A stretch of DNA of 64,000 bases, taken from positions 1,488,001 to 1,552,000 of the forward strand of contig JASPKZ010004955.1 in the NCBI GenBank assembly GCA_030220185.1, given 5' to 3'. The DNA is from Diploptera punctata. Its lineage: Eukaryota; Arthropoda; Insecta; Blattodea; Blaberidae. Below are positions 21,760 to 31,376 of the stretch, piece after piece; within the stretch, counting starts at the first letter, position 1, and each line of letters begins with the position of its first letter. The notes beneath the pieces are model-generated. The model worked only from the letters and a program-made list of their open reading frames with translations, was not told the origin of the DNA and searched no databases. Position numbers and translations under genes: made by a program.

Positions 21760-22512
21760 TATGAAATAATAAATCAATTGAAAAATAATAGAGCCCCCAG
21801 CGATGATGGTATTAATCCAAAATTGATCAAATATACCTATGGAAATCTATTTATAAATTAATAGTCAAAATTTGAAACACTGAAACTATGCTCAAGGATT
21901 GGAATGTAGCAATTGTATGTCCTATACGCAAAATAGGAAGCAAACTAGAATGTAGGAACTGTCGAGGTATATCTTTACTGAGTGCGATTTATAAGATATT
22001 TACTAATATTTTAGTTAAATATATTACATCTTACACAGAAGAATTTCTTGGAGATTATCAGAGCGGTTTCCGTAAAGGGAAATCCACTACTGATCATATA
22101 TTCTCTTTATGACAGATCTTAGAAAAATTTCATGAACATAAACAAAATTACATTTTCTATTTGTCGATTTTCGACTGACTTTTCTAGTCTTGATAGATCT
22201 TATATTTTCCAGGCTATGGCTGAATGTGGTGTCCCCAAAAAAAAAACTTATAAATCTCACAAAAATGACACTTTCTGATATAATTAATAAAGTAGGAATA
22301 CAAAACAAATTCACTGAAAACTTTACTACTTTTTTCTGGGATTATACAAGGTGACTCACTGTCAACAATACTTTTTAATATTGACTTGGAAAAGGTAATG
22401 AGGAATATTACTATTAATCTTTGTGGCTCAATATTTAACAGATCTGGACAATACTCTGCATATGCTGATGATATTATTCTTTTGTCAAGAGATTTAAACA
22501 CTTTAAATGATA
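21760..22512 (+). pseudogene. RTE-type LINE, 5' portion of a split copy
   Basis: RT blocks are APSDDGINPKLIKY, LKDWNVAIVCPIRK, CRNCRGISLLSAIYKIFTNI, EEFLGDYQSGFRKGKSTTD, and YSAYADDIILLSRD (catalytic YADD kept). Several frameshifts separate them. The copy is cut at 22512 by a PLE and resumes at 23194. Confidence 0.85.
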
Positions 22513-23180
22513 CGTAAATTGAGTCATTTTTTAACATCTTACCTCATATTTTATGTTTCTTCAAACACGGGAACTAGTTTTCGAGAGAAGGATCTCTCCC
22601 ATTTTCAACCGACATTATGACTACCGGATTTTCGTTGGAATCTCCATCAATAACGTTACCATCTGGTGTTGATTTGATGAACTTAGAGATGAGGTCACGT
22701 TCGTCAGGAATCTCGAAATTCATGGATCTAAATTTGTTCTTCTGAATATATATCTTCTCCCAAATTGTCAATTCTAAAGGTTTTTCCAAATGTTTTAAAA
22801 GTAGGGCTTCTTTTTTAATTTCATGATTCTCCAATAAACTATGTGCTGCAATAGCTGATTCATTTTTAATGTTTCTGAAGTGTTCCTTAGTGCGAGTATC
22901 CAAATTTCTTTTTGTTTTTCCTATGTATACTTTATTGCAGTCTTTACAATTAATTTGATAAATTCCAGATTTTTTGCTATCTGGTGTGTTCAATTTCTTA
23001 TTAGTTATTAATAGATTACCAAGGCTAAATTTATTTATTGGTGCCAATGTAATATTGAATTTCTTGAAAATTTTTTGAAATTTGTTATGTATTTCAGGAT
23101 GATACATAATTTTCTTAACTGTTTTCCTTTCTTTGAATCAGATTGCAAGGTAGTGTATTCTTTCAATCTTTTTTGTTGAA
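22513..23180 (-). mobile_element. 5'-truncated Penelope-like element with target duplication
   Basis: ACTTTAAATGATA occurs at 22500-22512 and again at 23181-23193. Removing the interval rejoins the LINE reading. The terminal module (GAGTCATTTTTTAACATCTT, TACCTCATATTTTATG, ACGGGAACTAGTTTTC) is at 22520-22600, followed on the minus strand by an open GIY-YIG domain. Confidence 0.9.
22574..23107 (-). CDS. GIY-YIG endonuclease domain of a Penelope-like element
   Basis: Longest uninterrupted PLE frame in the window, 177 codons. Residues 46-66 read SGIYQINCKDCNKVYIGKTK: the GIY and YIG motifs with a CxxC pair between them, as in PLE nucleases. R (NLDTRTKEHFRN) and the distal E (ELTIWEKIYI) are the expected catalytic residues. 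The C-terminus carries RSMNFEIPDERDLISKF. The RT domain is absent, the element being truncated upstream. The nuclease would nick target DNA for target-primed reverse transcription. It is not a host gene; an upstream region (23107-23180) continues in a shifted frame. Confidence 0.85.
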   Translation of the reverse strand: MYHPEIHNKFQKIFKKFNITLAPINKFSLGNLLITNKKLNTPDSKKSGIYQINCKDCNKVYIGKTKRNLDTRTKEHFRNIKNESAIAAHSLLENHEIKKEALLLKHLEKPLELTIWEKIYIQKNKFRSMNFEIPDERDLISKFIKSTPDGNVIDGDSNENPVVIMSVENGRDPSLEN

Positions 23181-23193
23181 ACTTTAAATGATA

Positions 23194-23960
23194 TTTTAAC
23201 TTAAATGGAAAACCAGGCAATACTAGCAGGACTAGAAATCAATACTGAAAAAACTAAATATTTGACAAACTTAAACTCTGATGTTGGAGGAACTAACAGA
23301 ATATTAAATGGAGTCACATATGAAGAAGTATAGAATTTTAAGTACCTAGGATCCATGGTATCCAGGAATAATTATATATTAATTTAAATAAAAGAAAAAC
23401 TAGCAGCAGGTAACTACTGTTTAAGATTTCTGAACATTATACAATCTAGATATATATCTAAGAAAATTAAAATAAGAATATATAAAACAATTATTAAACC
23501 TGTTGTAGTGTATGGCAGTGAATCTTGGACCATATCAGGAAGAACTGCTACAAGACTTGCCACTTGGGAGAGAAAGATCTTAAGGAAAATATATGGTCCA
23601 ATTAAGGATAAGGGTACCTGGAGAATAAGAACTAACCACGAAATATATGACCTATATAAAGATAATGATATAGTTATAGATATTTAAGTTAGACGTATCA
23701 AATGGTTGGGCCATATTTGCAGAATGGACGAGACACATTTGCCCAGGATGATATCAAACGCTAAGCTGGATGGAAGGAGAAAAGTTGGGAGGCCTAGGTT
23801 ACAATGGATAGACGATGTACAGGCAGACTTATGGAAGATTGACATAACAAATTGGAGAAATAAGGCCACTGACCAAAGAGAATGGATGGTTATTATGAGG
23901 GAGGCTAAGGTCAAACTAAAAGGACCGTCACGCTGATGATGATGATGATGATGTATTGAA
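23194..23960 (+). pseudogene. RTE-type LINE, 3' portion of the split copy, with GAT tail
   Basis: Continues LEINTEKTKYLTNLNSD, FKYLGSMVSRNNY, KIRIYKTIIKPVVVYGSESW, then RRIKWLGHICRMDETHLPRM and GRRKVGRPRLQWIDDVQADL in an open frame to 23936. It ends in (GAT)n at 23934-23955. The 3' end of this LINE type is the same kind as at 12328-12662. Confidence 0.85.
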
Positions 23961-24465
23961 TCAATTGCTCTTTTTTAATCTTAATGAAATTTGTAGAAAA
24001 TATTACAGTCAAAGATTTGTTGTGGGAAAATAATTCATTGTTAACTGAATTATTTGGAAATTCTATCTACTACTTCCTCTGGCATGAAAAGTAGTACTAA
24101 TTTTCACTATTTTAAGATGGTTGTACAAAGTGTCTCATTCCAGATTGCCGATTATTAGACAAGAAGAGATATTAGAACAGACACTTCTATGTAAGTCCCA
24201 GGTGGCATGGTGTGATAAATGGAATGAAAAATAAAAAATGATTGAAGGGTAAATGTTTATGCTAAGATTGTACACCTTAAGAGAGTAAAAATGGAAGGAC
24301 CTTAGAGGCTAAGTGTCATTTGGCAGATTTTAGGGAGCACTGCATACAAGTGCATTCAACTAAAACAATTTATACTTCCTGTTGATATCTGACAGAGCAT
24401 GTCATGTGCCAATTGCATGGGTTACATATGCATGAACAAAGGTACATGGCAGAATCTTACTTTTA
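23961..24465. other. No recognised feature
   Basis: AT-rich. Directly precedes the Harbinger-like element. Confidence 0.4.
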
Positions 24466-24646
24466 GGGTCGTATGTTAGAACATTACTCTCTACTCAAAT
24501 TACTTCCAATCACTAGTGAGCTGATTCACCGTGAGCAATTGCTGAGAACGAATTAACGGCCGACTTATCGGTCATGCACGAGAGTCGACGTTTTCGTAAT
24601 ATTGGCAACGAATTACCCAGAATTCTCAGCGATAAAACCACTTCCG

Positions 24647-24838
24647 TTATTTTTGTCTGCTATAGAGGAATGCATTTATGCTTGCATCCCGCAAATAATA
24701 CCGTATACAAACACGTCTGCGACACGCAATATTACGCCGATTCTCCTGTTCTTTCAGTTGAATTCTTTGGTAGACTCTATCAAATTCCTCTTCTCCGTGT
24801 ATACCGAAAACATGATCGAAGTCTTCAAGGTCCGACAT
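24647..24838 (-). CDS. Short conserved ORF in the Harbinger-like element, copy 1
   Basis: 63 codons, acidic N-terminus then a basic run (NIACRRRVCIRYYLRD). Differs from the copy at 51586-51771 at three internal residues (H/R, K/E, C/R) and at the C-terminus. It looks like the first exon or truncated start of a Harbinger-type transposase or accessory protein; function unknown. Longer ORFs on the opposite strand are shadows. Confidence 0.4.
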   Translation of the reverse strand: MSDLEDFDHVFGIHGEEEFDRVYQRIQLKEQENRRNIACRRRVCIRYYLRDASINAFLYSRQK

Positions 24839-24850
24839 CTTGGATAAATG

Positions 24851-25511
24851 ATGTTGAGTGATTCCGGGTTCTGTGGCCGTGGTCCATAGTTGGTGTTGAT
24901 ACCAGACGTTTCGCCCTCAACTGCGGAGGGCATCTTCAGTGGCGAGTGCTTCTAGGCGTGTTTCCTGGTCGGGAGCTCTACTTAGAGTGAACGCTGCGGG
25001 TGTTGTATTGATACTAGTGGTGGGAGCAGGGTGAGCGGGCGTGGCTCTTGCTGATTGGCTAATGGTCGTCTCCTTGTTGTCCCTAGTGTTGATGCATTTA
25101 TTTTCTAGTGTACGGTACCAGGCCTTAGACAGTTTATCGAGAGGCTATAGAAATACACAAGCATAAGGAAAATATTAACAGAAAAGAGGAAGGTATTAAA
25201 CTGTCTAAGGCCTGGTACCGTACACTAGAAAATAAATGCATCAACACTAGGGACAACAAGGAGACGACCATTAGCCAATCAGCAAGAGCCACGCCCGCTC
25301 ACCCTGCTCCCACCACTAGTATCAATACAACACCCGCAGCGTTCACTCTAAGTAGAGCTCCCGACCAGGAAACACGCCTAGAAGCACTCGCCACTGAAGA
25401 TGCCCTCCGCAGTTGAGGGCGAAACGTCTGGTATCAACACCAACTATGGACCACGGCCACAGAACCCGGAATCACTCAACATCATGATTACCGGCCGTGA
25501 AAGCCTGCATT
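24851..25511. mobile_element. Penelope-like inverted-end palindrome with 15-bp target duplication
   Basis: CATCTTGGATAAATG flanks it at 24836-24850 and 25512-25526. Arms of about 285 bp (from GTTGAGTGATTCCGGGTTCT to GGTACCAGGCCTTAGACAG, and inverted from CTGTCTAAGGCCTGGTACC) surround a 65-bp centre. The right arm plus centre reads in frame as a PLE C-terminus (AIEIHKHKENINRKEEGIKL, KAWYRTLENKCINTRDNK, EALATEDALRS). A hammerhead-like core (CTGAAGATGCCCTC ... GAGGGCGAAACG) spans the stop codon region near 25392-25435, and its mirror is in the left arm. Confidence 0.9.
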
Positions 25512-25934
25512 CATCTTGGATAAATGTTGGATAAAGCAGCAAAGTACATCGGTTCCCTTCGGGATTTTAATTTGAGTTGCTCATTTAAGCTACCTCCGCA
25601 GGTAGCTTACAAATTTAACCAATTATTATCGCATGAACAGATTTCTGAGTAAGCAAAATCGTATTAGCATACAACTTGCTCAGCAGAGAAGGCATTTTAC
25701 TGTCTAATGCGTCCAAACATGCGACCCTTAGAGTCTTCTCCTCCTACTTTCACTTTTCTTAAGGTGTACATTGTTAAACTGTCAAATCTTCCACAATTTT
25801 CTCTATTTATACCAGGAAGTAGTAAAAATGCATATTTTTTTTTATTTCATATTTCAAAGCGTATTTGAACACATGATTTGCTGGTTTTAGTAGGAGTCTG
25901 GCTAAAATAAAAAAAACTTTTCAACTGAAACATG

Positions 25935-26110
25935 TCCCTCACTGTAGCAGAATAGTTTAAGGCATCATGCACTGGTTCAGGTCTCCATGGTTGAGGAAAT
26001 TTTCTCATGAAATTCCACCCAGTATGAGGTTAATGAATGAGTAGCAGCTTCAGGTTGAGAAAACCAACTATAATGGCTGAAGCACTCACCTTGCTGACCA
26101 TATGCCACCT
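25935..26110 (+). repeat. tRNA-derived SINE, family 4 copy, plus orientation
   Basis: CTGTAGCAGAATAGTTTAAGG (A-box region), TTTTCTCATGAAATTCCACCC, and GGTTGAGAAAACCAACTATA near the end, the complement of the family 4 pattern elsewhere. Confidence 0.6.
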
Positions 26111-26309
26111 CTACACTGGCTATATGATTATCCATCTCTGTAAATGACACAGCTGGATATGAGGGGTGGTAGGCCTTCTATGTCTCTCGCATGCATGGAG
26201 TTATTAATTATAGTATATAACCTGTCTATGAAAGCCATTTCATTTAATATATTTCCACTTTGGCTATTTTTCTTCCTTAGAAAGGCACCACAAATCCATA
26301 TAAACTTCA

Positions 26310-26365
26310 TAGAGAATTTAAAATACATGTTTACCTCATAGTGTTACTTCCTATAAAGTTCAGTT
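26310..26365 (+). repeat. Fragment of Penelope-like 3' terminus
   Basis: TTACCTCATAGTGTTACTTCC matches the terminal ACCTCATAGTGTTATTTCC found at ten sites. No adjacent coding remnant seen. Confidence 0.5.
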
Positions 26366-26659
26366 AATAAAGAGTATTGATATTAAGTTAATTTCCTTAT
26401 CCACAGTAAAATAGTCTGATAGTTTTAAGTCAAGGCACACCATTTTCTCACCCAACTTTATTTCATTTTCGAATTGTTCTTCTAAATATTAGCATGTACA
26501 AGAGTAGTGGCATCAACACCAACTACTCGACATTAGATACTAAGCTTCCAAACAACTAGTGTATTTATTAAACTGTTTCTTTGTTGAAATTTCTCTCATT
26601 TGCTAAGAAAGACGCTTTGGTTAAGCATTTGGTATTTTTTGCAAGTGATTCAATTATTT

Positions 26660-26890
26660 TTTTTTATATCCACAGGCCTTAGAAGGCCCTTGAGATAGCA
26701 TGTGGTTACAGCTCTCAACTTGCTAGACAATCATCACAAGATGTCAACCCTATGTGATGACCGCCTTTACCTACAGGTCATATTCTAGTACTCATTTCCA
26801 TTAGATGCTGAATCAACCCCAGGCGCATGGTGTCAAGCTAGATTCAAAATCCTGATCTATCAAGAATCTAATCTGCAATCTTCTAACCTG
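26660..26890 (-). repeat. SINE family 1 copy
   Basis: GGCCTTAGAAGGCCCTTGAG, ATCACAAGATGTCAACCCTA, GATGACCGCCTTTACCTACA; parallel to 19985-20245 and inverted relative to 180-430. Confidence 0.6.
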
Positions 26891-27254
26891 TTTCCACATA
26901 TTGCATAATAAATTAAACAAAGTGAATAACATACAGTTAACCCCATAAAAAAACTAAAAAAAAAATTCAATCTCAATTAAACCATTTCCAAAATGATCTG
27001 TAGGTGTTTTAATTTTATTTTTAACCATGGCTGCAGCATTTATAGGGTATGTATTACCATGAGGACAAATATTGCCTTAACCAACAGCATGATCTTATTT
27101 AAATTCATAACTGTCATGTGAAAAGTTACACAGGTATGCTGATAGTAGATTATAATTGTTTATGTTCATAGTCTTGAGAACATTTTATGCTTACCAATTT
27201 TTTTGAGTGAAATTTTAATAAAGGAATGATTTATTTGATATGTTGTTGTTTTAG

Positions 27255-27397
27255 TCATGATCCATGAACCGGCAGTGCTAATAGAGGGTGTGCTATTCCG
27301 AGCACGCTACTTGGGCTCAACGCAGCTGGTTTGTGAAGGTCAACCCACTAAAACAACACGGATGACTCAGGCAGAGGAGGCAGTATCACGCATCAAG
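27255..27397 (+). CDS. X11L: Coding exon: N-terminal part of the PTB domain of an X11/Mint (APBA-family) adaptor
   Basis: Internal exon of 143 bp. It begins after a TTGTTGTTTTAG acceptor (phase 1 entry: TC completes a codon, then ATG ATC CAT GAA) and ends AAG|GTCAGA in phase 0. The 46 whole codons include [19 protein letters not shown] and AEEAVSRIK, the first strand and first helix of a phosphotyrosine-binding domain; the [13 protein letters not shown] signature is diagnostic of the X11/Mint/APBA family. X11 proteins are cytosolic neuronal adaptors that bind NPxY tails (APP family) through this domain and vesicle or junction partners through two C-terminal PDZ domains. The remaining PTB and PDZ exons are not in the window. 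Without splicing the frame runs on 15 codons to a stop, so splicing at the GT is required. Recognised from memory of the family, not by search. Confidence 0.9.
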
Positions 27398-28084
27398 GTC
27401 AGAATTTGTTTTACAAATGTTTGTTCTCCCCACAGATGTGTTGTGTGAGGTAAGTGTTGCATGCTTGTTTGCTTGGCTTGGTCGGGGGCTTGGGGTCCTG
27501 CGCTCCTCCTCCCCGGCTCGATTGTTGTCTCATCTGTCGTCTCTGTCTCTCTCTGTCTCACCTGGGTGTTGAGCACCCTAAATCACTGTACTTCTCTTTC
27601 TATTTCTCTTCGTCTTCAACCTCTGTACACATGCACATGCCCCACCCCTCCAACTTTCCATTGTTGTCGGCTTCATTTTTAGATGGTCGATGTTTTTATC
27701 TTCTCACAAGAACACGTCTGTGGGGAGCTACGTCGTCACATGACAGAGACGACAGACCCACCCCCCTTTTTCCATACCACAAACCTTTGTCAAGCAGTAG
27801 TTTGGTTATCCTTATGGGGACTGCAAACAGCTTCCTAAACCTACAAATTCTATATCAGTGGTCTTCAATCTCTTCAGGAAACAATAAGTTTTACCTCAAA
27901 TACAGATCTAGCATAAAAACAAATTAAATCAACTATTGTAATACTCACTGCCCAAGTGTTTCAGTCTCACTCAAATGTTTATATTCATAGCAATAATGGA
28001 GAGAAGTGCTTGTATCCTAAGAAGTGAATTTTGATAAAAACTATAAATAATATAGTGGTAGTCTCTTTTCATCTGAAGAATGGA
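27398..28084 (+). other. Proximal intron after the X11-type exon
   Basis: Unusually GC- and CT-rich to about 27780 (CTCTGTCTCTCTCTGTCTC, GGGGTCCTGCGCTCCTCCT), then AT-rich. Long plus-strand ORFs here follow from base composition and lack domains. Could hold splicing-regulatory pyrimidine tracts. Confidence 0.4.
27436..27449 (+). other. Microexon-like 14-nt interval between strong splice sites
   Basis: TTGTTCTCCCCACAG precedes and GTAAGT follows the 14 bases ATGTGTTGTGTGAG, 38 bp after the X11-type PTB exon. Both sites match consensus well, but 14 nt would shift the frame and the upstream intron would be only 38 bp. It may be an alternative donor or acceptor, a decoy, or chance. Confidence 0.2.
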
Positions 28085-28245
28085 GTAAAACCCATGTGAC
28101 CTCAGAGCTTTTCATTGTCTCTTAAAAAATCATTGCAACTTGTAACCCATATGACCTCAGAATTTTCATTGGCTGTTTTAAATCATTGCAAGTTGTAATG
28201 AGTTCATGAACCAATGAAAAGCTCCAACGTCACATAGTTTTTATG
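28085..28245 (+). repeat. Short tandem duplication with an inverted third unit
   Basis: ACCCATGTGACCTCAGAGCT... and ACCCATATGACCTCAGAATT..., each followed by TTTCATTG and TCATTGCAA(C/G)TTGTA, repeat with a period of about 55 bp at 28090-28200. CCAATGAAAAGCTCCAACGT at about 28211-28230 is an inverted partial third unit. Confidence 0.6.
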
Positions 28246-28579
28246 TATATCTACTCTATTTTTTAGTTGATAGGAGTATATTTAGCATCTTCACCATTTG
28301 ACTGCCAGTAATTAAGTTTATTCATTTATATCTGTTTTCTTAGAAAACTACATTTTCATTGTACAAATATTAATTTTAATCATAAACAATTTAATCACCA
28401 TACAACCTTGGTTGTAGTGTTTCATATCTGTACATAAATGATCCAGAAATAAAGTTACAAAAAATGAAACACATGTCTGGAACCATAAAAAAAATTGAAT
28501 TTGTCCTTTATACCTCACCTCATAATAGCTCTCTCATCTGACTTTCTATTGATTTTGTGTAAACTACAAAAATAACTTT

Positions 28580-29020
28580 TTTTAAATAGGGTCAGAAGAG
28601 AAATTATATTAAAATTTTACATTGTTACGGCCATTCTATATTTCTTTATGGCTCAGAAATCTGGACTCTGATAACAGCATGAAAATAAACATTGAAGCAG
28701 TTTAAATATAACTGTAAGACTGTCAGATGATAGACCATAAGAGAAACCATGAAATTCGAGTAGGACTTCGTGTAAAAGGAATACAACACTACAGACAGGA
28801 ATGCTATGAACATCTTTTAAGAACGGACCAACATCATGTACCAAGGAAAATATATCAATATAAAACACCGAGGAAAAATAAGCATGTTATGTCCAAAGAA
28901 GAGATGTTGTAATAATGCTTGTTCTTGGAACAGATAAATTTTCTGAAACCATGTATGCATTTGAAGATGACAATGATTATATTTTATGTTACTCCTACAT
29001 GCATTTTGCATTGTCATTGC
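28580..29020 (+). pseudogene. RTE-type LINE remnant
   Basis: The translated line LKFYIV..ILYGSEIWTLITA (28600-28680) and DHKRNHEIRVGL (28725-28760) match LINE segments KIYKT..PVILYGCEIWTL and the following region. Stops and frameshifts throughout. Confidence 0.6.
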
Positions 29021-29044
29021 TCAAATACCATGTTTAAGGAATAA

Positions 29045-29245
29045 CAATTATATTGTCCAAATACTAATATAATTATTATGTAAATACAGTATGAAATGAC
29101 ATTATGAGGTTCTAGTTAATAAATAAGTTGGTCTGGAGTCATCTTACCTCACATTTGTTGTTTCTTAAATATGAGGTAAGATGACTGCAGACAAACTTAT
29201 TTAATAAATATAATTATATTGCCCAGATATAAATATAATCATGAA
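29045..29245. repeat. Penelope-like solo palindrome flanked by 33-bp direct repeats
   Basis: Between AATTATATTGTCCAAATACT (29046) and AATTATATTGCCCAGATATA (29211) lies GAAATGACATTATGAGGTTC and a palindrome with about 45-bp arms (AATAAGTTGGTCTGGAGTCA ... TGACTGCAGACAAACTTATT) around CATTTGTTGTTTCTTAAATA. It contains ACCTCA/TGAGGT terminal motifs. Confidence 0.6.
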
Positions 29246-29644
29246 TAAGCAATAGTATGGACCAACACAGTTCAGCCATAAAGCAATTATAAATTTATAA
29301 CTAGAGGAATATCTCAATACTTTTTTGAAAGTGAAAAACATTTATGAAAATGTTATCAAAACAACAAACATAAAGATATGTACTGGCAATGACTTATCTC
29401 CAAGTATTTGATTTACTGACGCAAGAAGCAAAGGTGGACGTTTGTTTCTTTTGCCATATTGATGGTTTGATTTCCATTTGAGCACTTGCTGAGTTGGAGT
29501 CGTGCAATATGGTGAATTCATGAGTTGTGCTGGGTTGTAGTTTTTCATATTCTCGAAGAGACTGTATCATAATAAGCTTTACTAGCTATAAACATCGAAA
29601 ATGAATTTAATCAAAATCAAAGTGGGAGGTATTACTATGAGGTA

Positions 29645-30692
29645 CAGTATTACCCCTCTTTTACACTTTTCAAGGGACCACGGGAAAAATGGTGTAAAAT
29701 AGGGGAAAGTGTTAATTGAGAGAAATGAAGATGAGCTCAAAAATGTTGACTCTCCATACTCTGCATCCATTTCAGAACATTAAAAAAAACAGATGAGGAT
29801 AATATACTACAGTATTACCCCTCTTTTACACTTTACACGAAGGAAAGTAGTGTAAATTTGGGGAAAGTGTAATTTTTATGGAAAACGAGGAGGAGCTAAA
29901 AAATGTTTACCCTCACATTCAGCAACCATTCTAGAACATGCAAAAAAGCAGTGGTTGGGATACTATACAATATTGGCTAATGTAATGTTTCTTTTAATTT
30001 AAAATAAAATTCTTTACACCTCACCTCATATCCTGTCTTTTATTTATTTATTTATTTATTTAGAAGACAAAATATCTGATGAAGTGTAAAGAATTTTATT
30101 TTAAATTAAACCTCATAGTGATATTCCTATAATAGTTCAATGTAATGTGTGTTTTGAACTGCTGTAAACATAAAATTACTTTATTTCTTTTACTTTCACC
30201 ATTTAAAAAATAGATAACAACGAGAGGTTCAGCAAGCAGCACTATGAATCTTTATTGAGAGATTTAAAAAAATTGTTTTGCCATATAAGTACACTGGTTG
30301 AATTTCAGAAATATTTTAAAGTTCTGTCAAGCCAACAAAAGCCAACTTTGTTGGCTTGATGAACATGATCTGCTCTTTATCGATTATACAAAAGCCAGCC
30401 TCGTTGGCTCATTAAACTTGCTTGGCTCCTTATTGATTGTACAGCAGCCGGCTTCGTTGGCTCATTGAACTTGCCCTGCTATATATTGATTGCACAGAAG
30501 CGAGATAATCAATCAAATAAATTGAATATCTTTTATGTTTAACACTGGAGATCGACGTGATGTGACGTAAATTGCGTGAAAACAAAATTTCATACATTGT
30601 GAATATAGGGAAACTGAAGGGACCTTTTAAAAAGTTGTAAAAGGTGGGAAAACGTAAAATGCAGGAATGTAAAAGCAGGGTAATACTGTATT
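29645..30692. mobile_element. 1-kb non-autonomous TIR element, copy 1
   Basis: Starts TACAGTATTACCCCTCTTTTAC; the right end complement is TACAGTATTACCCTGCTTTTAC. The left end is tandemly duplicated (again at 29811). The interior has three near-repeats of GCC..CTTCGTTGGCTC (30340-30465) and a PLE terminal palindrome at 30005-30130. A second copy is at 62620-63395. The superfamily was not recognised. Confidence 0.7.
30005..30130 (+). repeat. Penelope-like terminal module inside the 1-kb element
   Basis: TTTACACCTCACCTCATATCC, (TTTA)n, ATATCTGATGAAGTGTAAAG, then TTAAACCTCATAGTGATATTCC. The same module occupies the same place in the other copy (62790-62910), so it was present before the element spread. 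Confidence 0.6.
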
Positions 30693-30714
30693 TATGATTA
30701 AGTTGGAGAAAATG

Positions 30715-31010
30715 TTTTTAATATCTCACTTCATAAAGTTGCATGTTTTGACGATACCAGTTTCAAAAGTATAATTTTACTTCCATCTTCAGTCAAACTC
30801 CAACTGTCAAAATTTTTCCATTAACACCATCTGAACTGCCATCTGATGTCGATTTTATGAACTTGGAGGATCAAATTATTTTTATCGGGAATTTCAAAAT
30901 TCATGGTTCTATATTTATTCTTCTGAATGTATGTCATTTCCCAAACTGTTAATTTCAAAGGCTTCTCTAAATGTTTTATTTAGTTTCTCTTCCAATTTTG
31001 TGATTCTTTT
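30715..31010 (-). pseudogene. Penelope-like 3' fragment, inverted
   Basis: Minus strand: LEKPLKLTVWEMTYIQKNKY-like remnant, NHEF, then a terminus at 30755-30812 with GACTGAAGATGGAAG and TTTTGAAACTGGTATC. It abuts the plus-strand PLE start at 31010. Confidence 0.65.
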
Positions 31011-31376
31011 GAAAGATATAAAGGACATGCCAAAAAATAATATAGCAGTGAAGAACATGGATACTTGGAAAATGATAAACAACAAAAATTTAATGATTTA
31101 AAAACTGACAAGGGAAATAAAATAGTTATTTGTGATTACATTAATAGAATGAACAATCTATTAGATTCAAAAGAGTACGAAGAATTAAAAACTGATCCAC
31201 TTCCAAAAACAATTAAAACAATAGATAATACTTTTAAAAAATTGAAACATACCATCAACAAACAAGATATATGCAAACTAAAAGTTCCTAATCCACAAAA
31301 TCCTAAATTATATGGTCTCCCTAAAATTCACGAGGATGGAGATAAGATGAGACCTATAGTTAATAATATTGGCTGA
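31010..31376 (+). pseudogene. Penelope-like RT N-terminal fragment
   Basis: Open frame 31065-31376: LKTDKGNKIVICDYINRMNN, KVPNPQNPKLYGLPKIHEDG and KMRPIVNNIG, the segment upstream of and including RT motif 1. Truncated before the catalytic domain. Confidence 0.8.

Larger units (their letters stand above)
24466..25727 (-). mobile_element. Harbinger-like short element copy 1, split by a Penelope palindrome
   Basis: The ends GGGTCGTATGTTAGAACATTA and (complement) GGGTCGCATGTTTGGACGCA form a TIR, with TTA on both sides (24463-24465, 25728-25730), as in PIF/Harbinger. A 63-codon ORF on the minus strand (24647-24838) begins MSDLEDFDHVFGI and ends NAFLYSRQK. The element is interrupted at 24851-25511. 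The second copy at 51372-51938 keeps the same ORF. Confidence 0.75.

Noticed and set aside
24574..24861. 95-codon plus-strand ORF and its partner at 24602
   Set aside because: Antisense to the short ORF conserved between two Harbinger-like copies; shadow frame.
27454..27927. 157-codon plus-strand ORF after the PTB exon
   Set aside because: Lies in CT-rich intron sequence, overlapped by another ORF in a second frame, no domain; composition artefact.
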